64,000 bases of DNA from Gordonia sp. SID5947 (GCF_009862785.1 NZ_WWHU01000001.1:2914001-2978000); one strand, 5' to 3'; counted from the stretch's first letter, positions 45,569 to 54,310 are shown. A program made the numbers and translations. The notes: generated from the sequence alone by a model not told the origin.

Positions 45569-46203
45569 ATGACCACCGGAGCGGGCGTCAGCGGCCGGCG
45601 CACCAACCGCCGCGGCCTCGCCACGCGGCAGGCGATACTCGACGCCGCGCTGAGATCGCTGGCGTCGGGTGGCCCCGGCTCCGTGTCCGCGAACCGCATC
45701 GCGAAGGACATCGGGGCCACCTGGGGCACCGTCAAGTATCAGTTCGGCGATGTCGACGGCCTCTGGGCGGCGGTGCTGCGGCGGACCGCGGAACGACGCG
45801 GTGAGCTCCCCTACCGCGAGAACAACACCGCACCCCTGCCCCAACGCGTGGCAGACATCGTCGAGATGCTGTTCGTCGGTCTCACCACGTCGATCGACTC
45901 CCGCGCGATCGAGAACCTCCGGGCGGCGCTGCCCCGCGACCACGCCGAACTCGAACGCCTCTACCCGAACACCGCAGCCGAACTCGCCTCATGGAAGGAG
46001 AGCTGGGCGCGGTCCTGCCAGAAGGCGTTCGCGGACCTCGATGTCGATCCCGTGCGCGTGCGCGAGGTCGCCGCGTTCATCCCGGGAGCGCTACGGGCAT
46101 GGTCTCCGAGGCACAGCTCGGAACATATTCCGACCTCGACGAGGCCCGTCGCGGTCTCACCAACGCCATCGTCGCGTACCTCGAACAAACACGGAAGGAC
46201 TGA
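45569..46203 (+). pseudogene. TetR family regulator broken by a -1 frameshift
   Basis: N-terminal HTH (TRQAILDAALRSLASGGPGSVSANRIAKDIGATWGTVKYQFGDVDGLW) and a helical ligand domain up to VAAFIPGALR. In the same frame the protein then runs into unrelated sequence ending at 46276. The expected C terminus (GMVSEAQLGTYSDLDEARRG to a stop at 46203) is in another frame. Adding one G to the GGG run at 46095-46097 restores one protein of about 211 residues. It is divergent from the Rieske operon, its likely target. TAGGAT lies 8 bases before ATG 45569. Confidence 0.83.
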
Positions 46204-46313
46204 ACAACCGCGTCGGACAACAGTTTTGAGGGAAAACCCCATCAGCACCCGCCGATGGCCTAACGTCGGACGGTAATCCTCATCATCGAGATCTACCCAA
46301 GGAGCAATCTCCC

Positions 46314-46634
46314 ATGTCGCCAGTGATCGTCGTCGCCACCATCTCTCCCAAGCCCGGCGAGGAGGCCGCCGTCAAGGATGCCGTTCTCGCCGCGATCCCG
46401 AAGGTCCACGCCGAGCCCGGGTGCCTGAAGTACTCGCTCAACGAGGCCACCGGCGACTCGACGGACCTGGTGATGATCGAGAAGTGGGAGTCCATGGACG
46501 CACTCGCCACCCACGGCGGAGCGCCCGCCCTCACCGAACTCGGCGCAGCCATCGGCAACCTGCTGGCCGGACCTCTGGACGTGAAGACATTCTCGGCGGT
46601 GCCGGCCGGAGACGCGGACCGCGGCGCCATCTAG
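46314..46634 (+). CDS. Antibiotic biosynthesis monooxygenase (ABM/YgiN-like) protein
   Basis: 106 residues with the ferredoxin-like ABM fold: VIVVATISPKPGEEAAVKDAVLAAIPKVHAEPGCLKYSLNEATGD and LVMIEKWESMDALATH. Related proteins are quinol monooxygenases or heme-degrading enzymes, but many are of unknown role. AAGGAG lies 8 bases before ATG 46314. It may share a transcript with the upstream TetR gene. It is followed by the 19-bp repeat array and a terminator. Confidence 0.85.
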   Translation: MSPVIVVATISPKPGEEAAVKDAVLAAIPKVHAEPGCLKYSLNEATGDSTDLVMIEKWESMDALATHGGAPALTELGAAIGNLLAGPLDVKTFSAVPAGDADRGAI

Positions 46635-46649
46635 CCCCGGCCAGCGATT

Positions 46650-46725
46650 GTCTGGCGCAGACAGCACGGTCTCAGCGAGACAGCTGGGTCTCAGCCAAAC
46701 AGCACAGTCTCAGCCAAACAGCACA
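46650..46725. repeat. Four-copy 19-bp tandem repeat
   Basis: Units at 46650, 46669, 46688 and 46707. The last two are identical (GTCTCAGCCAAACAGCACA); the first two are diverged (GTCTGGCGCAGACAGCACG and GTCTCAGCGAGACAGCTGG). The diverged units are internally self-complementary (GTCT..AGAC), which later copies have lost. The array lies just upstream of a terminator hairpin. Confidence 0.85.
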
Positions 46726-46727
46726 GA

Positions 46728-46762
46728 CGGAGCCCGCGGAACTATTGATTCCGTGGGCTCCG
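46728..46762 (+). terminator. Hairpin terminator before the thiolase gene
   Basis: CGGAGCCCGCGGA (46728-46740), loop ACTATTGAT, TCCGTGGGCTCCG (46750-46762): 13 pairs including one G-T wobble. Followed by CCATGCTAGACACG, without a U tract. It separates the ABM gene from the thiolase gene. Confidence 0.75.
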
Positions 46763-46807
46763 CCATGCTAGACACGTAGAACGAGCGTTAGATCGGGAGG
46801 AACCCTC

Positions 46808-48001
46808 ATGCCTGAAGCCGTCATCGTCGACGTCGTCCGCCTCGCCTCCGGAAAGGGCAAGCCGGGCGGCGCGCTCTCCGAGACCCAGCCAGTGGAACTG
46901 CTCGCCCACGTCTTGCGCACCCTGGTCGAGCGCAACGACATCGACCCTGCACTGGTCGACGACGTGATCGGCGGCTGCGTCGGGCAGGCGGGCGAGCAGG
47001 CGTTGAACATCTCCCGCACGGCCCTGTTGTCGGCTGGCTTCCCCGAGTCGGTGCCGGCCACCACCGTCGACCGCCAGTGTGGTTCCAGCCAGCAGGCCGC
47101 CCATTTCGCCGCCCAGGGCGTCATCGCGGGCGCCTACGACGTGGTCATCGCGGCAGGCGTGGAGTCGATGAGCCGGGTGCCGATGGGGTTCACCGTCGCA
47201 GGGCAGAACCCATACGGCCCCAGCATCGCGGCCCGATACCCCGACGGTCTCGTCGGACAGGGCATCTCCGCCGAACTCGTCGCGGCCAAATGGAAGTTCG
47301 ACAGGGACACCCTCGACGCCTTCGCCGCCGAGTCGCACACCCGCGCGGCACAGGCGGCGGCCGACGGATTCTTCGACCGGGAGATCATTCCCATCGACGT
47401 CGCGAATGCCGACGGAGCGACGAGTACCCACACCGTCGACGAGACCGTTCGCGCCTCCACCACGGCCGAGAAGCTGTCCGGTCTCAAGCCGTCGTTCTAC
47501 TCGGAGCAGTACGCGCAGCGTTTCCCGGAGATCAACTGGCACATCACACCGGGCAACTCGTCGCCGCTGACCGACGGCGCATCCGCCGCCCTCATCATGA
47601 GCGACACGATGGCTTCCAAGCTCGGCCTGACCCCGCGAGCCCGTTTCCATTCGTTCTCCCTCGCGGGTGACGATCCGGTATTCATGCTGACCGCACCCAT
47701 CCCGGCGACGCGCAAGATCCTCGAACGATCCGGTCTCTCGATCGACGACCTCGACGCGTACGAGGTCAACGAGGCCTTCGCGTCGGTGCCGCTCGCCTGG
47801 GCCCACGAGTTCGGCGCGGACCCGGCCAAGCTGAACCCGCGCGGCGGTGCGATCGCTCTCGGACATGCGCTCGGATCGTCGGGCACCCGCCTGCTCAGCA
47901 CTCTGGTGAATCATCTGGAGGCGACCGGCGGCCGCTACGGTCTGCAGACGATGTGCGAAGGCGCCGGCATGGCGAATGCCACGATCATCGAACGTGTCTG
48001 A
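46808..48001 (+). CDS. Thiolase (acetyl-CoA C-acetyltransferase type)
   Basis: 397 residues. Nucleophile Cys91 in DRQCGSSQQA, His in NPRGGAIALGHALGSSG, and the second Cys in TMCEGAGMAN; NEAF is present. It cleaves 3-ketoacyl-CoA in beta-oxidation or condenses acetyl-CoA. In this setting, beside an acyl-CoA dehydrogenase and a TetR regulator, a catabolic FadA-type role is likelier. GGGAGGAA lies before ATG 46808 and a TAGACA box 30 bases upstream. The TetR gene overlaps its stop codon. Confidence 0.92.
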   Translation: MPEAVIVDVVRLASGKGKPGGALSETQPVELLAHVLRTLVERNDIDPALVDDVIGGCVGQAGEQALNISRTALLSAGFPESVPATTVDRQCGSSQQAAHFAAQGVIAGAYDVVIAAGVESMSRVPMGFTVAGQNPYGPSIAARYPDGLVGQGISAELVAAKWKFDRDTLDAFAAESHTRAAQAAADGFFDREIIPIDVANADGATSTHTVDETVRASTTAEKLSGLKPSFYSEQYAQRFPEINWHITPGNSSPLTDGASAALIMSDTMASKLGLTPRARFHSFSLAGDDPVFMLTAPIPATRKILERSGLSIDDLDAYEVNEAFASVPLAWAHEFGADPAKLNPRGGAIALGHALGSSGTRLLSTLVNHLEATGGRYGLQTMCEGAGMANATIIERV

Positions 48002-48644
48002 ACCGGCGCCTGCCACCACGGTCGGGGCCACACCGGGGGATTGGCGACAGATCGAGCCGACCCCTCTCCCCGTCACCTTGTCGGCGGCGAAGGACGCCTT
48101 TCACGATCGCGGCTTCCATGGCACCTCGATCCGCGACATCGCGGCTCGAGCCGGCGTCTCGCTGCCGACGCTGTACTACCACCACGAGAACAAGCAGGGC
48201 ATCCTGGTCGCGCTTCTCGAGGCGGGTATGAACTCGGTGCTGGGCCGCGTCCGCGCGGCGATCGCCGACGCCACCACGCCGACCGAGCAGCTGTCGAACG
48301 CGATCGAGGCGATCGTGTTGCACATGACGGCGGACCTCGAATTGGCCAGTGTCGCTCGCGAACTCCGATATCTGGATCATGACAATCCACACCGTCAGCA
48401 TTATGTGGGGATGCGTACGGAGGTGGAGGATCTCCTCGACGACATCCTGCGACGTGGCATCGCTTCGTGCGACTTCCACGTCGACGGAGACGCCCGCGAG
48501 TTGCTCCGCTACCTGCTCGGCGCATGCCAGGAGGTGACCACCTGGTACCACCCCTCCGGTGCCCGCTCGCCCGCCCAGGTGGCGGCCTCCTACGCCGCGA
48601 CCTCGCTGCGCGCCGTCGGCGCCGGCCCGACCACCAACGTCTGA
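47994..48644 (+). CDS. TetR family transcriptional regulator
   Basis: About 216 residues. The HTH AFHDRGFHGTSIRDIAARAGVSLPTLYYHHENKQGILVALL lies near residues 35-75, and the C-terminal domain with YLDHDNPHRQHYVGMRTEVEDLLDDILRRG resembles KstR2-type TetR_C (acyl-CoA ligand) proteins. GTG 47994 overlaps the thiolase stop by 8 bases; ATG 47976 is an alternative. It probably represses the surrounding thiolase/acyl-CoA dehydrogenase genes and perhaps the operon behind the palindrome at 52854-52871. Confidence 0.87.
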   Translation: MSEPAPATTVGATPGDWRQIEPTPLPVTLSAAKDAFHDRGFHGTSIRDIAARAGVSLPTLYYHHENKQGILVALLEAGMNSVLGRVRAAIADATTPTEQLSNAIEAIVLHMTADLELASVARELRYLDHDNPHRQHYVGMRTEVEDLLDDILRRGIASCDFHVDGDARELLRYLLGACQEVTTWYHPSGARSPAQVAASYAATSLRAVGAGPTTNV

Positions 48645-48682
48645 CCATCACCCGAACGACACCGAGGAGTTGAGGTAATACC

Positions 48683-49834
48683 ATGAAACGCACCGCCTTC
48701 GAGCCCGAGCACGAGCAACTGCGAGAGACCGCGCGCGAGTTCATCGCCCGCGAATGCGCCCCGAACGTCGAGAAGTGGGAGGCCGCCGGTCAGGTCGACC
48801 GCGAGTCGTACCTGAAGGCCGGCGAGGCCGGGCTGCTCGGCTTCAACATCCCGGAGGAGTACGGCGGCGGTGGCGTCTCCGACGACTTCCGTTTCAACGC
48901 GGTCGTGGTGGAGGAGTTCGCGCGGTTCGGCGCTGCCGCCCCGGGACTGAGCCTGCAGAACGACGTCCTGGTCCCCTACTTCCTCAACCTCGCAAACGAG
49001 GAACAGCGCAAGCGGTGGATGCCCGGAATGGCCACCGGTGAGACGATTCTCGCCGTCGCGATGACCGAGCCCGGCGCCGGCAGCGACCTCGCAGGCATCA
49101 AGACCTCGGCAAAGCTCGACGGTGATCACTACATCCTCAACGGCAACAAGACGTTCATCTCGGCCGGCATCAACTCCGACCTCGTCGTGGTGGTCTGCCG
49201 CACCAATCCGGATCCCGAGGCGGGCCACAAGGCCTTCTCCCTGCTCGTCGTCGAGCGGGGCATGGAGGGATTCGAGCGTGGCCGCAAGCTCGAAAAGATG
49301 GGCCTCAAGGCGGCCGACACCGCGGAGCTCCACTTCAACGATGTACGGGTGCCACGGGAGAACCTGCTCGGTGAAGAGAACAAGGGCTTCTACCACCTGA
49401 TGCACAACCTGCCGTCCGAGCGCCTCTCCATCGCGATCGGAGCGATCTCCGGAGCGCGCGCCGTCCACGAGGAGACCCTGCAGTACGTCAAGGACCGCAA
49501 GGCCTTCGGCAAGCCGATCGGCACCTTCCAGCACAACCGGTTCGTGCTCGCCGAGCAGTCCACCGAGCTCGACATCGCCGAGCAGTACCTCGATCGCTGC
49601 CTGCGTGCGGTGGTCGACGGCGAGCTCACTGCCGTCGATGCCTCGAAGGCCAAGTGGTGGTGCACCGAACTCGGCAAGAAGGTCATCGACCAGTGCGTGC
49701 AGCTGCACGGTGGCTACGGATACATGAACGAGTACCGGGTTGCCCGCGCCTACACCGACTCTCGCATCCAGACGATCTTCGGTGGCACCACCGAGATCAT
49801 GAAGGACATCATCGGTCGCGATCTGGGCCTGTAG
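48683..49834 (+). CDS. Acyl-CoA dehydrogenase (long-chain/isovaleryl type active site)
   Basis: 383 residues, FAD enzyme that desaturates acyl-CoA. MTEPGAGSDLAGIKTSA and FGGTTEIMKDIIGRD mark the family. At the usual catalytic position (YEGT) the sequence is FGGT, with no Glu. As in long-chain and isovaleryl-CoA dehydrogenases, the base is instead supplied from the helix VHEETLQYVKDRKAFGK (Glu263/264). GAGG-rich leader before ATG 48683. It is probably co-transcribed with the thiolase and TetR genes and followed by a bidirectional terminator. Confidence 0.92.
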   Translation: MKRTAFEPEHEQLRETAREFIARECAPNVEKWEAAGQVDRESYLKAGEAGLLGFNIPEEYGGGGVSDDFRFNAVVVEEFARFGAAAPGLSLQNDVLVPYFLNLANEEQRKRWMPGMATGETILAVAMTEPGAGSDLAGIKTSAKLDGDHYILNGNKTFISAGINSDLVVVVCRTNPDPEAGHKAFSLLVVERGMEGFERGRKLEKMGLKAADTAELHFNDVRVPRENLLGEENKGFYHLMHNLPSERLSIAIGAISGARAVHEETLQYVKDRKAFGKPIGTFQHNRFVLAEQSTELDIAEQYLDRCLRAVVDGELTAVDASKAKWWCTELGKKVIDQCVQLHGGYGYMNEYRVARAYTDSRIQTIFGGTTEIMKDIIGRDLGL

Positions 49835-49853
49835 CGACCGAACACCCGGAACT

Positions 49854-49890
49854 CCGCCCGGCCGGCAGACGAAAGTCGCCGGCCGGGCGG
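49854..49890. terminator. Bidirectional hairpin terminator
   Basis: CCGCCCGGCCGGC (49854-49866) pairs with GCCGGCCGGGCGG (49878-49890), and the loop itself folds as GAC-GAAA-GTC (a GNRA tetraloop) with one bulged A. It lies between the convergent acyl-CoA dehydrogenase (ends 49834) and hydrolase (ends 49898) genes. Confidence 0.88.
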
Positions 49891-49897
49891 CTCGGTC

Positions 49898-50647
49898 TCA
49901 GGCCAGGTGCCGCACGAAGAACCTGGCCGCATCATCCCCCGCGAAGGGCGGGACGCCGGTGTGCCCACCCATGTTGGCCTGCAGTGTCTTCTCCTGAGAA
50001 CCGAAGGCATCGAACAGATCCAGTGCGAGTTGCCGGTCGTTTCCTTCGTCGTCCCACTGCAACAGCACGTGCAGCGGAATCGTGACCCGACGCGCTTCGT
50101 CGAACATCACGCGGGGCACGAAACTGCCGGCGAACAGGCCGGCCGCCACGATGCGCGGCTCGACCGTCGCCAGACGGACTCCGATCGCGATCAACCCGCC
50201 GGAATACCCGACCGGGCCGCCGACGTCGGGCAATGACAGGAGTTCGTCCAGGGCGGCCTGCCATTCCGGTACCGCCTTGTCGACCAGCGGCAGGATCAAG
50301 CGGTCGACGATCTCGTCGACCGGTTCGCCGGCCGCCAGCGCCCGCCGCAGATCGCCACGGGCCTCGTCGGCATCGGACGATCGGGGCCGCTCGCCGCTTC
50401 CGGGCAGTTCGATGGTGGCCGTGGCGAAGCCGTTCGCCGCGGACTGCCGGGCTCGTCCCAGGAGCCGGGGATACATCTTGTCCAGGCCTCCCGGATGGCC
50501 GAGCAGGATCAGCGGAGCAGGCGAGGATGCCGGCGTCCACAGGATGCCGGGGATCTCACCCACGGTGAACTCGCGCTCCAGACAGTCGTCGTCGAGACGC
50601 TCTTGGGAGGTGAACTGCATGGCCGGGTCGCCACCGACGGATGTCAT
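49898..50647 (-). CDS. Alpha/beta hydrolase (dienelactone hydrolase-like)
   Basis: 249 residues. A nucleophile elbow GPVGYSGGLIAIGVRL gives the catalytic Ser; ILLGHPGGLDK forms the oxyanion-hole side and the late GGHTGVPP supplies the His. It resembles uncharacterised actinobacterial hydrolases near the dienelactone hydrolase group. ATG 50647 overlaps the stop of the SnoaL-like gene by 4 bases. It is last in the four-gene operon 52822-49898, so its substrate is probably a lactone or ester made by the upstream enzymes. Confidence 0.82.
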   Translation of the reverse strand: MTSVGGDPAMQFTSQERLDDDCLEREFTVGEIPGILWTPASSPAPLILLGHPGGLDKMYPRLLGRARQSAANGFATATIELPGSGERPRSSDADEARGDLRRALAAGEPVDEIVDRLILPLVDKAVPEWQAALDELLSLPDVGGPVGYSGGLIAIGVRLATVEPRIVAAGLFAGSFVPRVMFDEARRVTIPLHVLLQWDDEGNDRQLALDLFDAFGSQEKTLQANMGGHTGVPPFAGDDAARFFVRHLA

Positions 50648-51171
50648 CGATCCCCGCCCCGGACTCCGTCGCCCAACAGCAGGTGAGCGCTCTCCTGCCC
50701 GTCGAGCACCCGACTCGTCCGGCGGCCGATCTTCCAGCCACCGACGGTCCGATCGAGGGTGAAATGATTGGCGGTCGCGCGGTGAACCACGAAGCCCGCT
50801 TCGCGGTGGCGGACCAGCAACGAATGACACACCGCCACAGCGCTGTCGCCGTCGACGCGGACGTGCACCGGCCCGAGGAGATGGGCGCATCCCTCGGCGA
50901 TGAGACCTTGATGCGGACGCGAGCGCACCATGGTGGCGATGTCCGCGCGCCCCGTCATGGACAGGCCGTCGACGTCATAGGTGCCTTGTTCCTCCCAGAG
51001 TCGCGCGACGTTCTCGGCGTCCCCGTCGTCGACCAGCGGACCGTACGACGCGATCAACTGTGCGATCTCCTCTCGATCCTCGAGTCGACGCACACGCGCC
51101 TCGAGTGCTGCCAGCCGGTCGTCCACGGCGCTCTCCAACCTGTCGCTCGAATCCACGTACGGACAGCTCAT
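50644..51171 (-). CDS. SnoaL-like (NTF2 fold) protein
   Basis: 175 residues. A short N-terminal coiled coil (DDRLAALEARVRRLEDREEIAQLIASYGPLVDDGDAENVARLW) leads into a SnoaL-like_4 type domain. Proteins of this kind act as isomerases, dehydratases or cyclases in aromatic or steroid-like pathways. Start and stop overlap its neighbours by 4 bases each, so it is fully coupled in the operon. The ligand is unknown. Confidence 0.82.
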   Translation of the reverse strand: MSCPYVDSSDRLESAVDDRLAALEARVRRLEDREEIAQLIASYGPLVDDGDAENVARLWEEQGTYDVDGLSMTGRADIATMVRSRPHQGLIAEGCAHLLGPVHVRVDGDSAVAVCHSLLVRHREAGFVVHRATANHFTLDRTVGGWKIGRRTSRVLDGQESAHLLLGDGVRGGDR

Positions 51172-52019
51172 CTCGTACCGAACAGCTCGGCTGTCGCTGC
51201 GAGCTGATCGAGGTAATGATCGGCCGACGATGCCGAGATCGTGACGTCCACGATCGTCGCACCCGCCTCGGCGGTTCGTCCGACGGCGTCGCGAGTTGCC
51301 TCCGGGTCGGCCGTCGGGTCGATCGTGCCCGCCGCCAGCACCACGTCGAAACCATCCGGCAAGTCGACTTCGCCGAGCATCTCACACAAGCGCCGGCGGC
51401 CGAGTCCGAACGGCACCCAACCGTCGGCGAGTTCCATCGCACGTCGCAACGACCGAACGGTTCGTCCGCCGACCCATATCGGTACCCGCGGCGCAGAGGC
51501 CGCCGGCCGGACCACGACGTCCGCGAAATCGTAGTGTGGGCCATGGTATTCCGGCCGCTCCGACGACAAGGCGACCCGCAGTGCGCGTAATGCGTCGTCG
51601 GCGCGGGCCCCCCGGTCGCCGAATGACGCACCGAGCAACTCGAATTCCTGCTCGAGCGAGCCGACCCCGACGCCCAGGACGAGCCGCCCGCCACTGATCG
51701 CGTCCAGGGTCCCGTACCGCTTGGCGATCTCCAACGGATGGTGGTATCCCAGCACCAGTACCTGCGTCGCCATCCGGATCCGTTCGGTCCTGGCGGCCAG
51801 AAAGCCGAAGGTGGCCAGTGGGTCCCAGTATGTACCACCGCGTTCGTCGGCCACCGTGACCGGAACTGCCACGTGCTCGCTGCACGTGAGGTGATCGAAT
51901 CCGAGGCGGTCTGCCGTGGCGGCGATCCTCGCGAGATCGCCGATGCCTGCGTCGGCCTCCCACTGCGCGTGGGCACCCGGGAACTGCGTGACGATGGGAC
52001 TGTTGATGCCGAGCCGCAT
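51168..52019 (-). CDS. LLM class (probably F420-dependent) oxidoreductase
   Basis: 283 residues, luciferase-like TIM barrel. DRLGFDHLTCSEHVAVP, RIRMATQVLVLGYHHPLEIAKRYGTLDAISGGRLVLGVGVGSLEQEFELLG and IWVGGRTVRSLRRAMELADGWVPF are typical of the mycobacterial Rv-type LLM F420 family. F420 rather than FMN is likely from the organism and subgroup but is inference. It could reduce or oxidise a C=C or hydroxyl intermediate. Start overlaps the SDR stop by 4 bases. Confidence 0.88.
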   Translation of the reverse strand: MRLGINSPIVTQFPGAHAQWEADAGIGDLARIAATADRLGFDHLTCSEHVAVPVTVADERGGTYWDPLATFGFLAARTERIRMATQVLVLGYHHPLEIAKRYGTLDAISGGRLVLGVGVGSLEQEFELLGASFGDRGARADDALRALRVALSSERPEYHGPHYDFADVVVRPAASAPRVPIWVGGRTVRSLRRAMELADGWVPFGLGRRRLCEMLGEVDLPDGFDVVLAAGTIDPTADPEATRDAVGRTAEAGATIVDVTISASSADHYLDQLAATAELFGTR

Positions 52020-52822
52020 CAGCGTCCGGACCGATCGCGCGGGAGCATCCGCCGCATCGCCTCGTCGGCACCCGACACCAGGGCGGCGCGATCCATCCCG
52101 TTGCGCGCCTCCACACCTCGCGCATTGCCGCCGGCGATCCACACCGGACCGTCGGTCAGATGCGCCAGCCCCTCGGCGGCGACGTCGTCGGGTTCGGCCA
52201 CCCGCATGCCCGGGATGTCGAAGTTCAGTCCGGCACGTTCCATCGCCGGCGTGCGGGTCACGCCGAGCACCAGCTCCAGGACGTCGACCCCGTGGTCGCG
52301 GAGTTCCAGCCACAGCGATTCGGCAAAGATCCGCCCGAATGCCTTCACGCCGCCGTAGATGCTCTGCTCACGTGAGCCGAGATAGCCGCTCATCGATCCC
52401 ACCAGGATGATGCCGCCGCGCCCGGCACTCCGCATCCGCAGGCCGAACCGATGCACCAGAGCCAACTGGCTGGTGATGTTGAGCTCCAGAACCGTACGGA
52501 AGCCGTCGAGCTCGCCGTCGAGAAAGCTCCGGCCGTAGCTGTTGGCACCCGCGTTGTAGATCAGCAACCCGACGTCGATGTCGTCTGTGGCCGAACCGAT
52601 CTGCTCGATCGACGACGGATCGGTCAGATCGAGCGCGAGGGTGCGGACCTCGACTCCGCGCCTCCGCATCTGTGTCGCGGTGTCCTCGAGCGGCCCGGCC
52701 TTGCGCGCGATGAGGACGAGGTTGACGCCGGCATCGGCGAGCAGGCGCGCGAATCCCGCACCGACTCCCTCGGACCCACCGGCGATCACGGCCCACGGCC
52801 CATAGCGGTCCACGTCGATCAT
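52019..52822 (-). CDS. SDR family oxidoreductase, first gene of a four-gene operon
   Basis: 267 residues. N-terminal AVIAGGSEGVGAGFARLLA instead of the usual TGxxxGIG, the NAG motif (IYNAGANSYGR), catalytic Ser in LVGSMSGYLGSREQSIYGGVKAFG (Tyr-x3-Lys). It is the DltE-like/divergent classical SDR kind. GAGGAGGG lies before ATG 52822. The operon order is SDR, LLM, SnoaL-like, hydrolase. The TetR-like palindrome 32 bases upstream probably regulates it. Confidence 0.88.
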   Translation of the reverse strand: MIDVDRYGPWAVIAGGSEGVGAGFARLLADAGVNLVLIARKAGPLEDTATQMRRRGVEVRTLALDLTDPSSIEQIGSATDDIDVGLLIYNAGANSYGRSFLDGELDGFRTVLELNITSQLALVHRFGLRMRSAGRGGIILVGSMSGYLGSREQSIYGGVKAFGRIFAESLWLELRDHGVDVLELVLGVTRTPAMERAGLNFDIPGMRVAEPDDVAAEGLAHLTDGPVWIAGGNARGVEARNGMDRAALVSGADEAMRRMLPRDRSGR

Positions 52823-52853
52823 CAGCGCCCTCCTCGTGCCCGGCTACCGGACC

Positions 52854-52871
52854 ACCAAACAAATGCTTGGT
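52854..52871. promoter_or_regulatory. TetR-type operator candidate
   Basis: ACCAAACAAATGCTTGGT is an 18-base imperfect palindrome: seven of the nine positions in each half match when folded. It lies between the divergent SDR operon and the serine hydrolase gene. CAAG/CTTG-type palindromes are bound by KstR/FadR-like TetR repressors of lipid and steroid catabolism; the nearest TetR gene is at 47994-48644. Confidence 0.65.
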
Positions 52872-52995
52872 CGGGACGTTACCGGACCTGTTCCCGCCGG
52901 GCGCCCGGTCTCGTCATCTGCCACCGCGGACCCGACCCCCGGATCTACAGTCAGCGCAGGTGTGCGGACCCGTCAGCACCGGAGAGGAGGCCACC

Positions 52996-54147
52996 ATGGC
53001 CGATACCGTCGAGATCCACGGCCACACCGATGCACGATTCGAACGGGTCCGCGACGAGCTCGCGGCCCAGTTCGCCGCCGGGGAGGAAGTCGGGGCCGCC
53101 ATCGCGGTCGACATCGACGGCGACGTCGTCGTCGACCTCTGGGGTGGTCACCGCGATGCCGCCCAGAGTCTGCCGTGGGAGCGCGACACGATCGTGAACG
53201 TGTGGTCGACCACCAAGGAGATCACCGCCCTCTCGATCCTCGTGTTGGTGGAGCGCGGTCTGGTCGACCTGCACGCCCCGGTCGCCACCTATTGGCCGGA
53301 GTTCGCCCAGAACGGCAAGGAGTCCATCGAGGTTCGCCACCTCATGGCGCACACCTCGGGTGTCTCGGGGTGGGAGACCCCCTTCGCCGTCACCGACATG
53401 TACGACTGGGACACGGCGGTCGACCACCTCGCCCGGCAGGCACCATGGTGGGAACCCGGAACGGCATCGGGCTATCACGCACAGAACTACGGTCACCTCC
53501 TCGGCGAGATCGTGCGACGGGTGACCGGCAGACATCTCAAGCAGTTCGTGGCCGACGAGATCGCCGGGCCACTCGGGGCAGACCTCCAGATCGGCGCGAG
53601 CGCCGCCGACGACGACCGGATCGCCGAGATCATCCCCCCGCCCCCGCTGGCGATCGATTTCGCGTCCTTGCCCACCGATTCGCCGATGTTCAAGACGTTC
53701 ACCGGTCCCGCTGCCCAGGCGAGCGCAGCGAACACCATCCCGTGGCGCCGCGCGGACATGGGCGCCCTCAACGGTCACACCAACGCGCGCGCCCTGGTAC
53801 GCGTGATGTCGGCGATATCGCGCGGCGGTGCGGTTGACGGGCCACATCTGCTGTCGGACAAGACCATCGACCACATCTTCGACGAACAGGCACGTGGCCC
53901 AGATCTCGTCCTCGGTGTCCCGCTGCGGTGGGGAATCGGTTTCGGGTTGCCGGAGCCCGCGACGTTGCCCTACCTCCCCGACGATCGGATCTGCTTCTGG
54001 GGCGGTTGGGGCGGTTCGATGACGATGATGTTCCCTCTCCAGCGGATGACGGTCTCGTACGTGATGAACAAGATGGCACCGGGCATCATCGGGTCGGATC
54101 GGTCGGAGGCCTACACGCGGGCGATCCTCGCGGCCGCCGGTGAATGA
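52996..54147 (+). CDS. Serine hydrolase, class C beta-lactamase/esterase EstB type
   Basis: 383 residues. The Ser-x2-Lys motif is STTKEI (near residue 75), the Tyr-x-Asn motif is YHAQNYG, and the third motif region is WGGWGGSMTMMF. There is no signal peptide, so an esterase or lactonase of fatty/aromatic esters in the cytoplasm is likelier than antibiotic hydrolysis. GGAGAGGAGG before ATG 52996 is a strong ribosome site. It is divergent from the SDR operon and shares its palindromic control region. Confidence 0.88.
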   Translation: MADTVEIHGHTDARFERVRDELAAQFAAGEEVGAAIAVDIDGDVVVDLWGGHRDAAQSLPWERDTIVNVWSTTKEITALSILVLVERGLVDLHAPVATYWPEFAQNGKESIEVRHLMAHTSGVSGWETPFAVTDMYDWDTAVDHLARQAPWWEPGTASGYHAQNYGHLLGEIVRRVTGRHLKQFVADEIAGPLGADLQIGASAADDDRIAEIIPPPPLAIDFASLPTDSPMFKTFTGPAAQASAANTIPWRRADMGALNGHTNARALVRVMSAISRGGAVDGPHLLSDKTIDHIFDEQARGPDLVLGVPLRWGIGFGLPEPATLPYLPDDRICFWGGWGGSMTMMFPLQRMTVSYVMNKMAPGIIGSDRSEAYTRAILAAAGE

Positions 54148-54310
54148 TCTCGCATCGCCGCCGGGACCAGGGCCGTGAGATCAGTAGCGTGAGATCAGGG
54201 CCGCGAGCCCGGACAGAAACGCCGTTCCCGACCTCCATGAGTGTGCCGACGGTCACGCTGCGAACCCGTCGTACCATCGCACGACGTGACCACTCGGAGG
54301 ATATTCGCAC

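Noticed and set aside
46650..46725. CRISPR array
   Set aside because: The 19-bp units are contiguous with no spacers and no cas genes are present; it is a simple tandem repeat. The same applies to 38078-38134.
52996..54147. Secreted beta-lactamase conferring resistance
   Set aside because: There is no signal peptide and the motifs fit cytoplasmic EstB-type esterases.
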